Assembly (NCBI RefSeq): GCF_035712445.1
Contig: NZ_DASTAT010000027.1
Location: 1-55,498 of the forward strand
From: Oligoflexus sp.
GTDB taxonomy: Bacteria; Bdellovibrionota_B; Oligoflexia; Oligoflexales; Oligoflexaceae
DNA: 55,498 nt
Direction: 5' to 3'
Both the position numbers and the translations under genes were made by a program. Positions 41,843-50,843 of this stretch are shown piece by piece. Within the stretch, counting starts at the first letter, position 1, and the number at the start of each line of letters is the position of its first letter. The notes below the pieces were generated by a model that saw only the letters and a program-made list of their open reading frames with translations, was not told the origin of the DNA and did not search any database.

Positions 41843-43276
41843 ATGATCCAGAGAACGCGTCGCGCAATTTTGAAAGATCTTGGGCTTTTGGCCTCGACTC
41901 CGCTTTTGGGCAATCTCGGCCTGAGTCTTTTTCCAATGGATGAAGCGTTTGGTCAAACCGTTGGCGGCAAGCCGCTTAAGTTTTTAGCGATCTCCTTTCC
42001 CCACGGAGCCGTCAACGGCGACTGGGAACCGAAGCGTTTGCCGGATGGAAGTTTCACGCTTCTGGAGTCGAAGGTTCTGGCTCCGCTGGAACCCTTTAAG
42101 AATCGTCTCGCCATATTCTCGGGCCTTGGCCATGAAACCTTGAAACCGAACGGCAGCCTGAGCTCGTCGAGCGCCCATGCGGGCCTTGCGGCTTCCTTTA
42201 CGGGCCTTGCGTCCGGCGACTCCAAGGGCTCGTCTGCCTCCCTTGACTATGCTCTGTCCCAGCACCTCTTCAAATCCGACAAAGTCCTCCGCGTGGGCTG
42301 CTTTCTTTCCTATAATGCAGCCCAGGGCCTTGATGATACGCCCAGCGAAATCTGCTATTCCGGTGCCGGTGATAGCAATCGCCTGAGCGTCATCGCTCAT
42401 CCGCAGAAATCCTTTGATAAAGCCTTCGCCGCTTTTACCTCAAGCGCTCCGACGGCTGAGGAGACCTCGAAGAAGCAGGCCGAGGAAAACATCAATAACC
42501 TCGTCAAAAAGCAACTCGCACGGCTGGAAAAGCGTCTGAAGGGGGATGAACTGAACCTCCTTCTGAAGCATCAGCAGACGATCGAAGGTCTGGGCAAAGG
42601 CGTCAATGCCTTCACCTGCCAGGCGAAGCCCAGCATCAATACTGCAGGGTTCACAGCGGCGGAAGCATCCATGGCGACGCTGACGCAAAGACAAGCGGAT
42701 GTTGTGGCTGCGGCCCTGGCCTGCGGAACAGTGTCTCTCGCCAGCATCGAAATCATGTCGCGCTCACACGGTAGTTACAATATGAGCACCGTGATTAAAA
42801 ATGATGCCCTGACGCAGATCAAGGATCCTTCCGCCCTTTTGAATTCCACCAACTTCCATAATGATGTGGCTCATAAACTGAACACGGAAGGCAACTTCAA
42901 TACCGAGGAACAGCGGGCTTTTAATCAATCGCAGCGATGGTATATGGAACAGATCGCCTATATTTTAGGCCAGCTCGATGCACGCGGCATACTCGACAGC
43001 ACAGTCGTGATGATTGGCACGGAAATGGGCCATCCTCAACACTTTGGTGACGCGGCCGTCTTTATGCTGGCAGGTGGTGGCTTTAAAATGGGCCGTTGGT
43101 TTGAACACAAAGCGGAAAAAGTTCAAACTTATCAGCACCGCTGCACACCACACAATCACCTGCTCGTGAATGTCGCTCAAAGATTCGGCATGACCGCCAA
43201 CACCTTCGGCGACAACCGCTTTACGGGTGGCCTTCCGGCTGATACACGCGGGCAAATGCTTGAGCCCATCGCGTGA
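41843..43276 (+). CDS. DUF1552 Tat-exported protein, copy A
   Basis: The N-terminus has a twin-arginine motif (TRRAILKDLGLLAS) and a hydrophobic segment ending AFGQ. The body is a DUF1552 domain: KFLAISFPHGAVNGDWEPKR, LAIFSGLGHETLKP, the SAHAGLAASFTG segment, LTQRQADVVAAALACGTVSL, and GTEMGHPQHFGDAAVFMLAG. DUF1552 is related to the DUF1501/alkaline-phosphatase-like fold; function unknown. Being Tat-exported suggests a bound cofactor or pre-folding before export. It is always found beside DUF1592/DUF1588 genes in relatives, implying a shared complex. Gap to the upstream gene is 14 bp. Confidence 0.9.
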   Translation: MIQRTRRAILKDLGLLASTPLLGNLGLSLFPMDEAFGQTVGGKPLKFLAISFPHGAVNGDWEPKRLPDGSFTLLESKVLAPLEPFKNRLAIFSGLGHETLKPNGSLSSSSAHAGLAASFTGLASGDSKGSSASLDYALSQHLFKSDKVLRVGCFLSYNAAQGLDDTPSEICYSGAGDSNRLSVIAHPQKSFDKAFAAFTSSAPTAEETSKKQAEENINNLVKKQLARLEKRLKGDELNLLLKHQQTIEGLGKGVNAFTCQAKPSINTAGFTAAEASMATLTQRQADVVAAALACGTVSLASIEIMSRSHGSYNMSTVIKNDALTQIKDPSALLNSTNFHNDVAHKLNTEGNFNTEEQRAFNQSQRWYMEQIAYILGQLDARGILDSTVVMIGTEMGHPQHFGDAAVFMLAGGGFKMGRWFEHKAEKVQTYQHRCTPHNHLLVNVAQRFGMTANTFGDNRFTGGLPADTRGQMLEPIA

Positions 43277-43412
43277 GCTAAAGAAAAAGTAAAGTTTGTT
43301 AAGCTGAATAACTATGTTAACTTAAAAGTAGACAGCAGTTCACACAGCTCTCAAAGACGGCTTCAAGCATGGATTTTGCTTGAGGCCTCGTTCATTCATG
43401 GAGGAAAGGACA

Positions 43413-45131
43413 TTGAGAGATCAACTTCGACGAATTCCCCCGATCGGTCTTGTCGCTCTTGCGCTCCTGACGGGTTGCCTGCAAAAGCAGGAGCCGGAAG
43501 TCAGCAAAAGAACGTCCGAAGCGGGTTCCGAGGAACCCACAGATGATGAAGAGCCCCGTCTTTTGGCTGAACCCACCCTGAATCCTTCCGCGATAAGGGC
43601 CAACCTGGAAAAGATTTTTGCCAAGGAATCGAGCTGCGCGGAAACCCCGACTGTCAGCAGCAAGCGTCAGCTGCGTTTGCTCACGCGCGATGAATACAAT
43701 CGTTCGGTAAATGATGTCTTTCGCCTCTATGCGGACTACCGCGGTGCGATCCCTGTGGAACAAAAGGTGTTGGGATTTAGCAACAACTCGCAGTTCGCCT
43801 TGGTGAGTTCGGATCATGCGTCAGCCTATGATAAAACGGCCAAGGAACTGGCCCAGCAGATCGTTGGCAGGGAATGGAATCGGCTCATCGGCTGCCCCGT
43901 CACGGATGGGGCTGCATGCGCCGAGAAGTTTATTCGTGCGTATGGCCCTAAGATCTGGCGTCGGCCTTTGGCAGAAGATGAGGTCAAGGGACTGCTTCGC
44001 GTGCATCAGGTCGGCAGCGAGATCAGTGCGACGGCGGGCATGGAGCTGCTCGTTCGTGGACTTTTAACGTCACCGCATTTTCTTTACCGCAGTGAAACCG
44101 GCGAGAATGGAAAGCTGACCGCCTTTGAAATGGCGAGTGCGCTGTCCTACTTTTTCTGGGGCAGCACCCCGGATGATGAACTTCTGAAGCTGGCCGGCAC
44201 AGGCGAGCTTTTGCAAGACGAAACCCTCGTGGCCCAGGCGCGGCGACTTTTGCAGGATAATAGAGCCAAGGAAGGCATGAAGGCCTTTGCGAACGCCTGG
44301 CTCAATTATTCGGCCGTCCTGAGCGTGAATAAGGACGCCTCGCGTTATCCGAACTTTGATTACTCCGTACGCACCGGCATGGCCCGCGAAACCGAGGACT
44401 TCTTTGATTTCGTGGTGCGCAGAAAGCAGGCCGGTTTCACCGAGCTTTTCACGGCGAATTACAGTTTCGGTGATCCGCGTCTCGCCGATTTCTACCAGGC
44501 TCAGCTGAGTCCTGAAGGTGACCTTCAAAAGATGACATTTCCCGGTCAGCCCCGCCTTGGAATTTTAGGTCACGGCAGTGTCCTGGCGTCCCTCGCCTAC
44601 GCGACCGAAACCGGGCCGATTCAAAGAGGCAAGTTCGTACGCGAGCATATCCTCTGCGATATGCTCATGCCGCCACCACCCGACCTTATGATTATGGTTC
44701 CTGCTCCGAAAGAAGGGGCCACGACGCGGGAACGCTTTGCTGCGCATACAGCGGTCGCCGCCTGCCGCGGCTGCCATGTGAAGATCGATGGTGTGGGCTT
44801 CAGCATGGAGGACTTTGATGCTGTAGGACTTTTCCGCAGCATGGATAGCGGAAAACCCGTCGATGCTTCGGGTCAGGTCTTTGCCCTGGATGGGAAAAAC
44901 GTGGATATCAACGGCGGTCGGGAGCTGAGCCTGGCTCTTGCGACTTCAACCCGAGCCAAACAATGTTTCGTCGTTCAGACCTGGCGCATGGCGCAGGGTC
45001 GATTGGAATCAGCGGAGGATGTCTGCAGCCTCAGGCAGCTCTCCAGCACTTTTGTCGAGCAGAACATGAGCCTCGCTCAGCTGCTGATCAAAATGATTAC
45101 CGATCCATCCTACCTTGAAAGGAGCCGCTGA
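43413..45131 (+). CDS. DUF1592/DUF1588 lipoprotein with one haem-type motif, copy B
   Basis: Paralogue of the gene at 40068. Starting at TTG 43413 (GGAGG 8 nt upstream) gives a clean signal with lipobox LLTGC (Cys22). The order is DUF1587-like (LLTRDEYNRSVNDVFR), DUF1595-like (PKIWRRPLAEDEVKGLL), DUF1592 (SPHFLYRSETGEN ... ALSYFFWGSTPDDELLKL), DUF1588 (GILGHGSVLASLA ... CRGCHVKIDGVGFSMEDFDA, CxxCH 451-455) and a C-terminal DUF1585-like tail. The N-terminal cytochrome segment of copy A is missing, so it has one haem motif instead of two. ATG 43398 is an alternative start without SD. Confidence 0.88.
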   Translation: MRDQLRRIPPIGLVALALLTGCLQKQEPEVSKRTSEAGSEEPTDDEEPRLLAEPTLNPSAIRANLEKIFAKESSCAETPTVSSKRQLRLLTRDEYNRSVNDVFRLYADYRGAIPVEQKVLGFSNNSQFALVSSDHASAYDKTAKELAQQIVGREWNRLIGCPVTDGAACAEKFIRAYGPKIWRRPLAEDEVKGLLRVHQVGSEISATAGMELLVRGLLTSPHFLYRSETGENGKLTAFEMASALSYFFWGSTPDDELLKLAGTGELLQDETLVAQARRLLQDNRAKEGMKAFANAWLNYSAVLSVNKDASRYPNFDYSVRTGMARETEDFFDFVVRRKQAGFTELFTANYSFGDPRLADFYQAQLSPEGDLQKMTFPGQPRLGILGHGSVLASLAYATETGPIQRGKFVREHILCDMLMPPPPDLMIMVPAPKEGATTRERFAAHTAVAACRGCHVKIDGVGFSMEDFDAVGLFRSMDSGKPVDASGQVFALDGKNVDINGGRELSLALATSTRAKQCFVVQTWRMAQGRLESAEDVCSLRQLSSTFVEQNMSLAQLLIKMITDPSYLERSR

Positions 45132-46466
45132 ATGAAAACCTTGCATGCCGAACTCGATCGTCGTCGCCTTTTGCGTTATCTGGGGAATGCAGCTCTCGCG
45201 CTGCCCTTTACCCGCGTCCTCTTGGAAGAAAGGCTCTTCGGAGCGACTCCGGCCAAACGCGCGCTTATGATTTATTTTCCGGACGGTATCATCAAGGAAC
45301 GCTGGCATCCCACGGGCAGCGGCCGTGATTTTGAATTCCAGCCGATGACGGCGCCTTTGAAAGCGGTGCGGGATGATGTCATCCTCGTGAAGAATGTGAA
45401 CTATGCAACGGAAGGCAGCCATGAAGGGGGCGCGGCCTATATTCTTTCCGGTGTGAAAGGCCATAGCGGAGGCATCAGCCTCGACACCTATCTGGGCGAA
45501 AAGTTCAAATCGAATGTAATCCTGCCCGTCGTGCGCCTGGGTGTGGGTGCCAACTTTCAGACCGGCTCGCACATCTCCTATTTTGCCCCGGGTTCGGCCT
45601 CGCCGATCGAGGATAATCCTGCCAAAGCCTTTTATAATATCTTCGGTGGCGCCAGCGGGTCCGCCGATCCTGTGACCAAAAACAAGCTTCTGGCCGCCGA
45701 GATGAGCATCCTCGACCTTTCGATGAATGACATCAAAGGTCTTCAGAATAAGCTCGGCAGCGTGGAAAAACAAAAGCTCGATGTGCACCTGGAAGCTCTG
45801 CGCGAACTTGAACGACGCGTGCAGAGCGCAGCCGGTGGCCCCGTTGCAGGCGCCTGCACCAAAGAGGTGGATATGCGGGGCCTGAGCTTTCCGCAGCCGG
45901 ATCACACTTATCCACCCGGGCCGCACAAGAACGAATACTTTGCCGTCATCGGCGATATCATGACCGATCTTGCCGTTCAGGTGCTGGCCTGCGGCGTGAC
46001 CAATGTCCTTTATTTCCAGTGGTCTCACCCTGTCAGCCCCACAGCCTTTAATTTCCCAGGCGGCGTGGATGTCGCGCGCGGGCATCATGATATCTCGCAT
46101 TACGGGGATTTGAATGGCAGCGGCGCTCAGGATTTCATCAAGGCCCAGGCCTGGTATACGGATCGAATCGCCAAACTCCTGGGTCGTCTGAAGGCCATCA
46201 AGGAAGGCGATCAGTCGCTGCTTTACAATACAGCGGCCATGGCCCTGACCGAGATTGCCGATTCCAACCTGCATGACTTTAAAAATGTGGGACTGATCCT
46301 GGCGGGACAGGCCGGTGGCAATTGGAACACAGGACGCTGTCTGGATGGTTTGGGAGCCAGCCATAATCAGGTTCTGGTCTCGATGCTGCAGGCGATGGGA
46401 CTGCCAGATACCAGCTATGGCGATGCCAGCCTTGGGACAGGCCCCCTCGCCGGACTGCGCGCTTGA
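45132..46466 (+). CDS. DUF1552 Tat-exported protein, copy B
   Basis: Begins directly after the stop of copy B of the lipoprotein. The N-terminus has a twin-arginine-like motif (LDRRRLLRYLGNAALALP). DUF1552 features: RALMIYFPDGIIKERWHPTG, VILVKNVNYATEGSHEGGAA, HISYFAPGSASPIEDNPAKA, VEKQKLDVHLEALRELERRV, and the C-terminal NLHDFKNVGLILAGQAGG. Compared with copy A (477 aa) it is 444 aa and diverged throughout, so the module duplication is old. It is probably cotranslated with the upstream gene. Function unknown. Confidence 0.88.
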   Translation: MKTLHAELDRRRLLRYLGNAALALPFTRVLLEERLFGATPAKRALMIYFPDGIIKERWHPTGSGRDFEFQPMTAPLKAVRDDVILVKNVNYATEGSHEGGAAYILSGVKGHSGGISLDTYLGEKFKSNVILPVVRLGVGANFQTGSHISYFAPGSASPIEDNPAKAFYNIFGGASGSADPVTKNKLLAAEMSILDLSMNDIKGLQNKLGSVEKQKLDVHLEALRELERRVQSAAGGPVAGACTKEVDMRGLSFPQPDHTYPPGPHKNEYFAVIGDIMTDLAVQVLACGVTNVLYFQWSHPVSPTAFNFPGGVDVARGHHDISHYGDLNGSGAQDFIKAQAWYTDRIAKLLGRLKAIKEGDQSLLYNTAAMALTEIADSNLHDFKNVGLILAGQAGGNWNTGRCLDGLGASHNQVLVSMLQAMGLPDTSYGDASLGTGPLAGLRA

Positions 46467-46479
46467 TATCCGGGGCATG

Positions 46480-46517
46480 AAAAAAGCGTGGGATATCCAA
46501 GGATTTCCCACGCCTTT
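46480..46517 (-). terminator. hairpin between the DUF1552 gene and downstream minus-strand gene
   Basis: Stem gcgtggga (46486-46493) with tcccacgc (46506-46513); A6 directly before it (46480-46485) gives U6 on the minus strand, while the plus strand has only T3. So it works best for minus-strand transcripts, perhaps the EEP gene ending at 46864, and may also slow plus-strand transcription from DUF1552. Confidence 0.55.
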
Positions 46518-46624
46518 CGACGCCTTTAACCCACGGACATGCCTTCTCTAAAAAACCCTCCTTAAGTTTTCACCAAATCTTCCGATAGGACAAAAAGCAA
46601 GGCATAAGTACATTAGAGGTAGGC

Positions 46625-46819
46625 ATGTTAGAGCTTATAATTTTCTCGTTTTTTATTATGAGTTCCATTCTTCTTGCATTCGCCAGTCGCCTGGCGATCA
46701 GCGCGACGCTCACCTTGCTCTTTTTTCTGTTTCTGCCCCTGGGACTCGTGATCGGATGGGCTTTGCCCTATGTGCTGAACTGGGTCCAGAGCTGGATGCC
46801 GCGGCGGCATCTGGCGTAA
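46625..46819 (+). CDS. small membrane protein, 64 aa
   Basis: Two membrane segments (IIFSFFIMSSILLAFASRLA and LTLLFFLFLPLGLVIGWALP) with a short basic turn between them and a basic C-terminus (WMPRRHLA). No family recognised; small two-helix proteins of this type often associate with larger complexes. It stands alone, 158 bp after the DUF1552 gene. An upstream SD is weak (AGAGGTAGGC). Its stop codon lies in a 20-bp tandem repeat. Confidence 0.6.
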   Translation: MLELIIFSFFIMSSILLAFASRLAISATLTLLFFLFLPLGLVIGWALPYVLNWVQSWMPRRHLA

Positions 46820-46855
46820 GGCTCGTTCATCTGCCGTAAGGCTCGTTCATCTGGC
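46811..46855. repeat. 20-bp tandem repeat overlapping a stop codon
   Basis: ctggcgtaaggctcgttcat (46811-46830) is repeated at 46831-46850 with one change (ctgccgtaag...), followed by the start of a third unit (ctggc). The first copy contains the TAA of the small membrane protein. It probably arose by slippage. Confidence 0.8.
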
Positions 46856-46863
46856 AAGACGCG

Positions 46864-47655
46864 TCATTCCAAAGAAAACTGGACTGCGATCGGAGCGCTC
46901 TGACTGAGGGGCGCTCCGCTCCCGTCCACAAATTCCTGACTCAGATCCTTCCATGCGATCGGCTTAAAGACGGTATTGCTGCCCGAACGGAAGAGAACCC
47001 GATCGAAGGGATTTTCAAACCATCCGAATAAAGTTTCCGCAGGATCCTGAAGTTTAAGCTTCGACTTGATGGTCGGCTGCTTGCTCTTGCCCACTGCGAA
47101 GTCACCGATGAGGACGACGGTATGCTCCTCGGGGGATTCGGCATTCACATACTGCACCAATTCCAAAGCCTGAAATTGCCGCGCCGCAACATTAAGCTGG
47201 GCCTGACCGGCTTGAAAGTGGGTGTTATAAACATCCAGGATATGACCGTTCACATCGTAACGCATCAGAAGTATGCCCTTCGATTCCTTCTCGTCCACGA
47301 AGCTGGCCTGGGCTTTGTAGTAAATCTTTTTCACTTCGATCAAAGGAAAATTGGAAAGACTCGCGAGGCCGGAGTTGCTGCGATTCCACCAGTAGGGTCT
47401 TTCATTGAAGTAGTACTTGTTCGGATGGCGGGCAGCGGCCAGAAGAATATCGCAGCTGGTGAAGCAACCCTGAATGCCGGCGATATCGAAGTCATCGAGT
47501 TTACTGCCGATGAGCGGCAGATTATTCGCTGAAGCCGTCTCTACCTGGTAGGTCAGTACAGAAAAAGTCAGAGGCGTTTCCGCGGGTTCGGCAGCCAGAC
47601 CTGGTGCTCCATAATGGAGACTAAAGAGGCACAGAAGGCCCATCCATCGCTTCAT
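46864..47655 (-). CDS. exported EEP-fold protein, catalytic residues lost
   Basis: A Sec signal (MKRWMGLLCLFSLHYGAPGL, AAEPAE) leads into an endonuclease/exonuclease/phosphatase fold. Landmarks align with secreted sphingomyelinase-like EEP enzymes: SVLTYQVET, AGIQGCF, NSGLASLSNFPLI, VYNTHFQAG, IGDFAVG, FDRVLF, and APIAVQFSL. But the metal and catalytic positions differ: Asn to Gln37, Glu to Gly63 (QE to QG), Asn to Ala187 (GDFN to GDFA) and SDH to SQS at 251-253. Only His146 and Asp185 remain. I infer a pseudoenzyme, perhaps a binding protein. ATG 47655 is used rather than 47784. Confidence 0.75.
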   Translation of the reverse strand: MKRWMGLLCLFSLHYGAPGLAAEPAETPLTFSVLTYQVETASANNLPLIGSKLDDFDIAGIQGCFTSCDILLAAARHPNKYYFNERPYWWNRSNSGLASLSNFPLIEVKKIYYKAQASFVDEKESKGILLMRYDVNGHILDVYNTHFQAGQAQLNVAARQFQALELVQYVNAESPEEHTVVLIGDFAVGKSKQPTIKSKLKLQDPAETLFGWFENPFDRVLFRSGSNTVFKPIAWKDLSQEFVDGSGAPLSQSAPIAVQFSLE

Positions 47656-48019
47656 ATCGGTATCCTTGTCTTGGAAGTTCTTTCCCCTTTGTGCATTTTT
47701 TCGGGCGCCACGGTCAATGCAAAGTAGACGATTGCGACAAGATAAAGAGCCCAAACCTACCTCGGAGCCTGTGCGTTTGTGCAAAACAATTCTTTTCGCT
47801 TGACAGTTGGTTTAAGAGAACAACGCGTCGCTCGATTCGCCGACCCTACCTTCCTGAGGCTTGGCAAGGCTTTCACCGATTGGAGAACACTCCTACGCTC
47901 GAGATGGCGTGGAATTGCCTGGCAAAACAGTGATACTATGGGAGCATGTACTCCGTTTGTTACCGCAGGCGGTGGGATTTCCGCAGCCCTCTGCGTTCAG
48001 CTATTTTAAAGGAGCATCC
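47656..48019. other. 364-bp divergent intergenic region
   Basis: Holds the promoters of the EEP gene (minus) and acyl-CoA dehydrogenase gene (plus). A TTGACA at 47800-47805 resembles a -35 box, but no good -10 lies 17 bp downstream. No supported gene; frames here are fragments. Confidence 0.4.
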
Positions 48020-49729
48020 ATGGCCAACTATCAATCAGATCTGCGCGACATTAACTTCAACCTCTTTGACGTCCTTCAGGTGCAAAAGCATAGCTATGGA
48101 CTGGAACGCTCGGATCTTGAAACCATCGTCAGTGAATTTGACAGTTTTGTCGGCAAGGAAATTTTCCCCACCCGCCAGAAGTCAGATGTCAATGGCGCGA
48201 AGTGGACCCCTGAGGGTGTGAAAGCTCCGGCCATTTTCCGCGATCCTACCCGCAAATTCTATGAAAATGGCTGGTTTGCCCTGGGTCTGCCCGATACAGT
48301 CGGCGGCAGCCCTGTACCCGAAGCCATCACCACCGCCTGTCTTTCGCTGGCAACCGGCGCAAACTGCGCCTGGTCCATGTATCCCGGCCTGACCAAAGCC
48401 GCTCTGAACGTGATTCTGCATGTCGGCAGCAAAGAGCAGCAGGCCGTCTATGTTCAGCCGATGGTCGAAGGCCGCTTCGGCGGTACGATGTGTCTGACCG
48501 AAGCCGATGCGGGCAGTGACGTCGGTAACCTGCGCTCGACCGCCAAGCCTTTGGGCAACGGTCGCTACTCGATCGAAGGCACCAAGATCTTCATCTCGTC
48601 CGGTGACAACGATCTTTATGAAAACATCGTGCACCTCGTGCTCGCCCGCACTCCCGGCGGCGCTCCCGGCACCAAGGGTCTTTCGCTCTTCATCGTGCCG
48701 AAATACAAAGTCAAGCCTGACGGCAGCAAGGGCGAATCGAACGATGTGAACTGCAGCAAGATCGAAGAGAAAATGGGCCTGCATGCGAATGCGACCTGCG
48801 AACTCGTCTTCGGCAAGAACAAGAAATGCGAAGGCTGGCTCATCGGCGAAGAATTCGATGGCATGAAGAACATGTTCATCATGATGAATGAAGCGCGCCT
48901 GTATTGTGGTGTGCAGGGTGAGTCCCAGGCGAACCTCGCCTACCAGCTCACCCATCAGTATGTGTTCGAACGCGTGCAGTTCGGCAAACCCATCATCGAG
49001 CATCCTGATGTCCGCCGCACCATGCTGAAGATGAGAGCCATGGCCCGCGGTCTGCGCGCGCTTTGCCTTTACACCGCCGACCTCTTTGATCGCAAGGAAG
49101 AGGATGAAGTGGGCCTTCTGACCCCGATCTGCAAAGCCTATGCTTCCGACGAAGCCATGCGTCTTTCCAGTGATGCGGTTCAAAGCCATGGCGGCTACGG
49201 CTTCTGCACTGAATACGGCATCGAGCAGTTCATGCGCGATATTAAAATCGCCGCCATCTATGAAGGCACCAACGCGATCCAGGCGATCGACTTCGTGATG
49301 CGGAAAATTTTGAAGGATAACGGCAAGACCTTCGGCAACCTCGGCAAGAAAATCATGGCCAGCATGCAAAAGCCCGACGCGCAGAAGCTCTTCCCGGCTG
49401 AACTCCAGACCCTCGGACTTTCCCTGCAGAAAGCTCAGGAGATCCTTCATAACTTCGGCAAGCTTGCGATGGCCGGTAAAATGGATGCGGTGCTCCTGCA
49501 CTGCTCGGACTTCCTGAAGTACGCTGGTCACATCGTGACGGCATGGCGTCTTCTGGAGCACGCGCTCCTGGCAGAAAGCAAAATGGCGAGCGCCAGCGGC
49601 GAGGAAAAAGCCTTCCTGCAGACCAAGCAGCAGGACTTCCGCATTTTCTGCCAGTTCTTCGTGACGGAAAATATCGGCCTCGGCAAGCTCCTGGCCAACA
49701 CCGACATTGACCTGACCTACAAAGCCTAA
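48020..49729 (+). CDS. acyl-CoA dehydrogenase, 569 aa
   Basis: FAD enzyme that forms the trans-2-enoyl-CoA in fatty acid degradation. Features: N-terminal helical domain, CLTEADAGSDVGNLRSTAK (flavin and substrate loop), GTKIFISSGDND, NEARLYCGVQGESQANLAYQ and the C-terminal helical bundle with LSSDAVQSHGGYGFCTEYGI and IAAIYEGTNAIQAIDFV, whose Glu is the usual catalytic base. The chain is about 170 residues longer than short-chain enzymes, with an extra C-terminal helical part (residues of about 450-569), as in the AidB/long-chain-type group. ATG 48020 is preceded by AAAGGAG. Chain length specificity cannot be read. It ends at a strong terminator. Confidence 0.93.
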   Translation: MANYQSDLRDINFNLFDVLQVQKHSYGLERSDLETIVSEFDSFVGKEIFPTRQKSDVNGAKWTPEGVKAPAIFRDPTRKFYENGWFALGLPDTVGGSPVPEAITTACLSLATGANCAWSMYPGLTKAALNVILHVGSKEQQAVYVQPMVEGRFGGTMCLTEADAGSDVGNLRSTAKPLGNGRYSIEGTKIFISSGDNDLYENIVHLVLARTPGGAPGTKGLSLFIVPKYKVKPDGSKGESNDVNCSKIEEKMGLHANATCELVFGKNKKCEGWLIGEEFDGMKNMFIMMNEARLYCGVQGESQANLAYQLTHQYVFERVQFGKPIIEHPDVRRTMLKMRAMARGLRALCLYTADLFDRKEEDEVGLLTPICKAYASDEAMRLSSDAVQSHGGYGFCTEYGIEQFMRDIKIAAIYEGTNAIQAIDFVMRKILKDNGKTFGNLGKKIMASMQKPDAQKLFPAELQTLGLSLQKAQEILHNFGKLAMAGKMDAVLLHCSDFLKYAGHIVTAWRLLEHALLAESKMASASGEEKAFLQTKQQDFRIFCQFFVTENIGLGKLLANTDIDLTYKA

Positions 49730-49734
49730 AAGTC

Positions 49735-49765
49735 AAAGCCCCGGAAAGTTCCGGGGCTTTTTTTT
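49735..49765. terminator. strong terminator between acyl-CoA dehydrogenase and AI-2E family genes
   Basis: Perfect 12-bp stem aaagccccggaa (49735-49746) with ttccggggcttt (49749-49760), loop of 2, then T5 more; serves the plus-strand gene and possibly the convergent gene ending at 49765. Confidence 0.9.
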
Positions 49766-50820
49766 CATTCGCTTCCTATATCAATCAGCGGTACTGACTG
49801 CACGGCAATGAAAAGGGAAAAAGCCCAAGGCCCGAGCACCGCACCCGCCACGCCGAAGACCGCGATCCCCCCCACGATCGACATGAAGAGCCAGAAGAAC
49901 GGCATATCGGTGGCCCCGGAACTCGATCCTTTCATAAGGAGCGGCCGCAGGACGTTATCCGCAAGCCCAATGACGATCGACATGCCCAGTATGAAAATTC
50001 CGGCAAATACCCGGTCGTGATAGAAGGACCAGATCGCTGCCGAGATCATGACCGGCGCCGTTCCAAAAACGGGTATGAACGAGAGGAAGAACGCGAGCGC
50101 GCCCCACAGATAAAACTTCGGAACGCCAAAGACCGCCAGGGTCAGCACCACCATCAAAGACTGCACCAAAGACAGGACAATGCTCGCAAGCACCATCGCG
50201 CGCAGAACATCGCCCAGGGTCGAGGCCAGCATTCCCCGCTGCTCACCCCAAGGGATGAGCCTAGGCAGAAGAGCCTGACGCTGACGTTTGCCATAGACGA
50301 GGAAGTAAACCCAGGCCATCCAGGTGACGAAAAGAAAGAGCAGAAGTTCTGGAGTCGCACTCAAAGCCGATCCCAAAAATCCGGCGATGTTGCGAAGCAT
50401 CGGCTGCATAAATTCACGTAGGCGGCCCTGCATATCGGCGAAAGAGAGATTAAAGCCTGTGCTCTGCAGGAGCGGGGTGATTTTCATATCCATCCAGCTC
50501 AGGATCTTGTATCCGGTTTCAACGGCGGATTCATTGCCGCTCATGCCTTCCCAAAAGCTTAAGAGCTCTTTGGTCGCCGACCATGTAAGCAGCATCAGAG
50601 GCACAATGAAGAGCCCTTGGACCACAGCCACCATGCCGACAGCCACCGCCCAACGCCAGATCGGTCGCGTCAGACGCCAGCGTTCAATCAAACGCTCCAC
50701 AGGGCCTTCACAAAGATAGGCAAGCGTGATGCCGGTAGCCATGGGGAACCAAAAAGGTTTGAGCACGATCAGGCAAAACACGACGACCAGAACAAAGAAA
50801 ACCCGCCGCCGAAGCTGCAT
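49765..50820 (-). CDS. AI-2E family transporter (TqsA/PerM-like)
   Basis: The 351 aa have about seven to eight membrane segments with the family signature in the C-terminal half: GVPKFYLWGALAFFLSFIPV, FGTAPVMISAAIW, VIGLADNVLRPLLMKGSS, PFFWLFMSIVGGIAVFGVAG. Family members export autoinducer-2 (TqsA) or take part in sodium/proton exchange; which applies here is unknown. A soluble loop of about 75 residues lies between helices 3 and 4 (NESAVETGYKILSWMDMKIT). ATG 50820 is used, with GGGGG upstream; the alternative 50832 adds four residues. Confidence 0.9.
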   Translation of the reverse strand: MQLRRRVFFVLVVVFCLIVLKPFWFPMATGITLAYLCEGPVERLIERWRLTRPIWRWAVAVGMVAVVQGLFIVPLMLLTWSATKELLSFWEGMSGNESAVETGYKILSWMDMKITPLLQSTGFNLSFADMQGRLREFMQPMLRNIAGFLGSALSATPELLLFLFVTWMAWVYFLVYGKRQRQALLPRLIPWGEQRGMLASTLGDVLRAMVLASIVLSLVQSLMVVLTLAVFGVPKFYLWGALAFFLSFIPVFGTAPVMISAAIWSFYHDRVFAGIFILGMSIVIGLADNVLRPLLMKGSSSGATDMPFFWLFMSIVGGIAVFGVAGAVLGPWAFSLFIAVQSVPLIDIGSE

Positions 50821-50843
50821 GCAGTCCCCCAAACAGAATAAAA

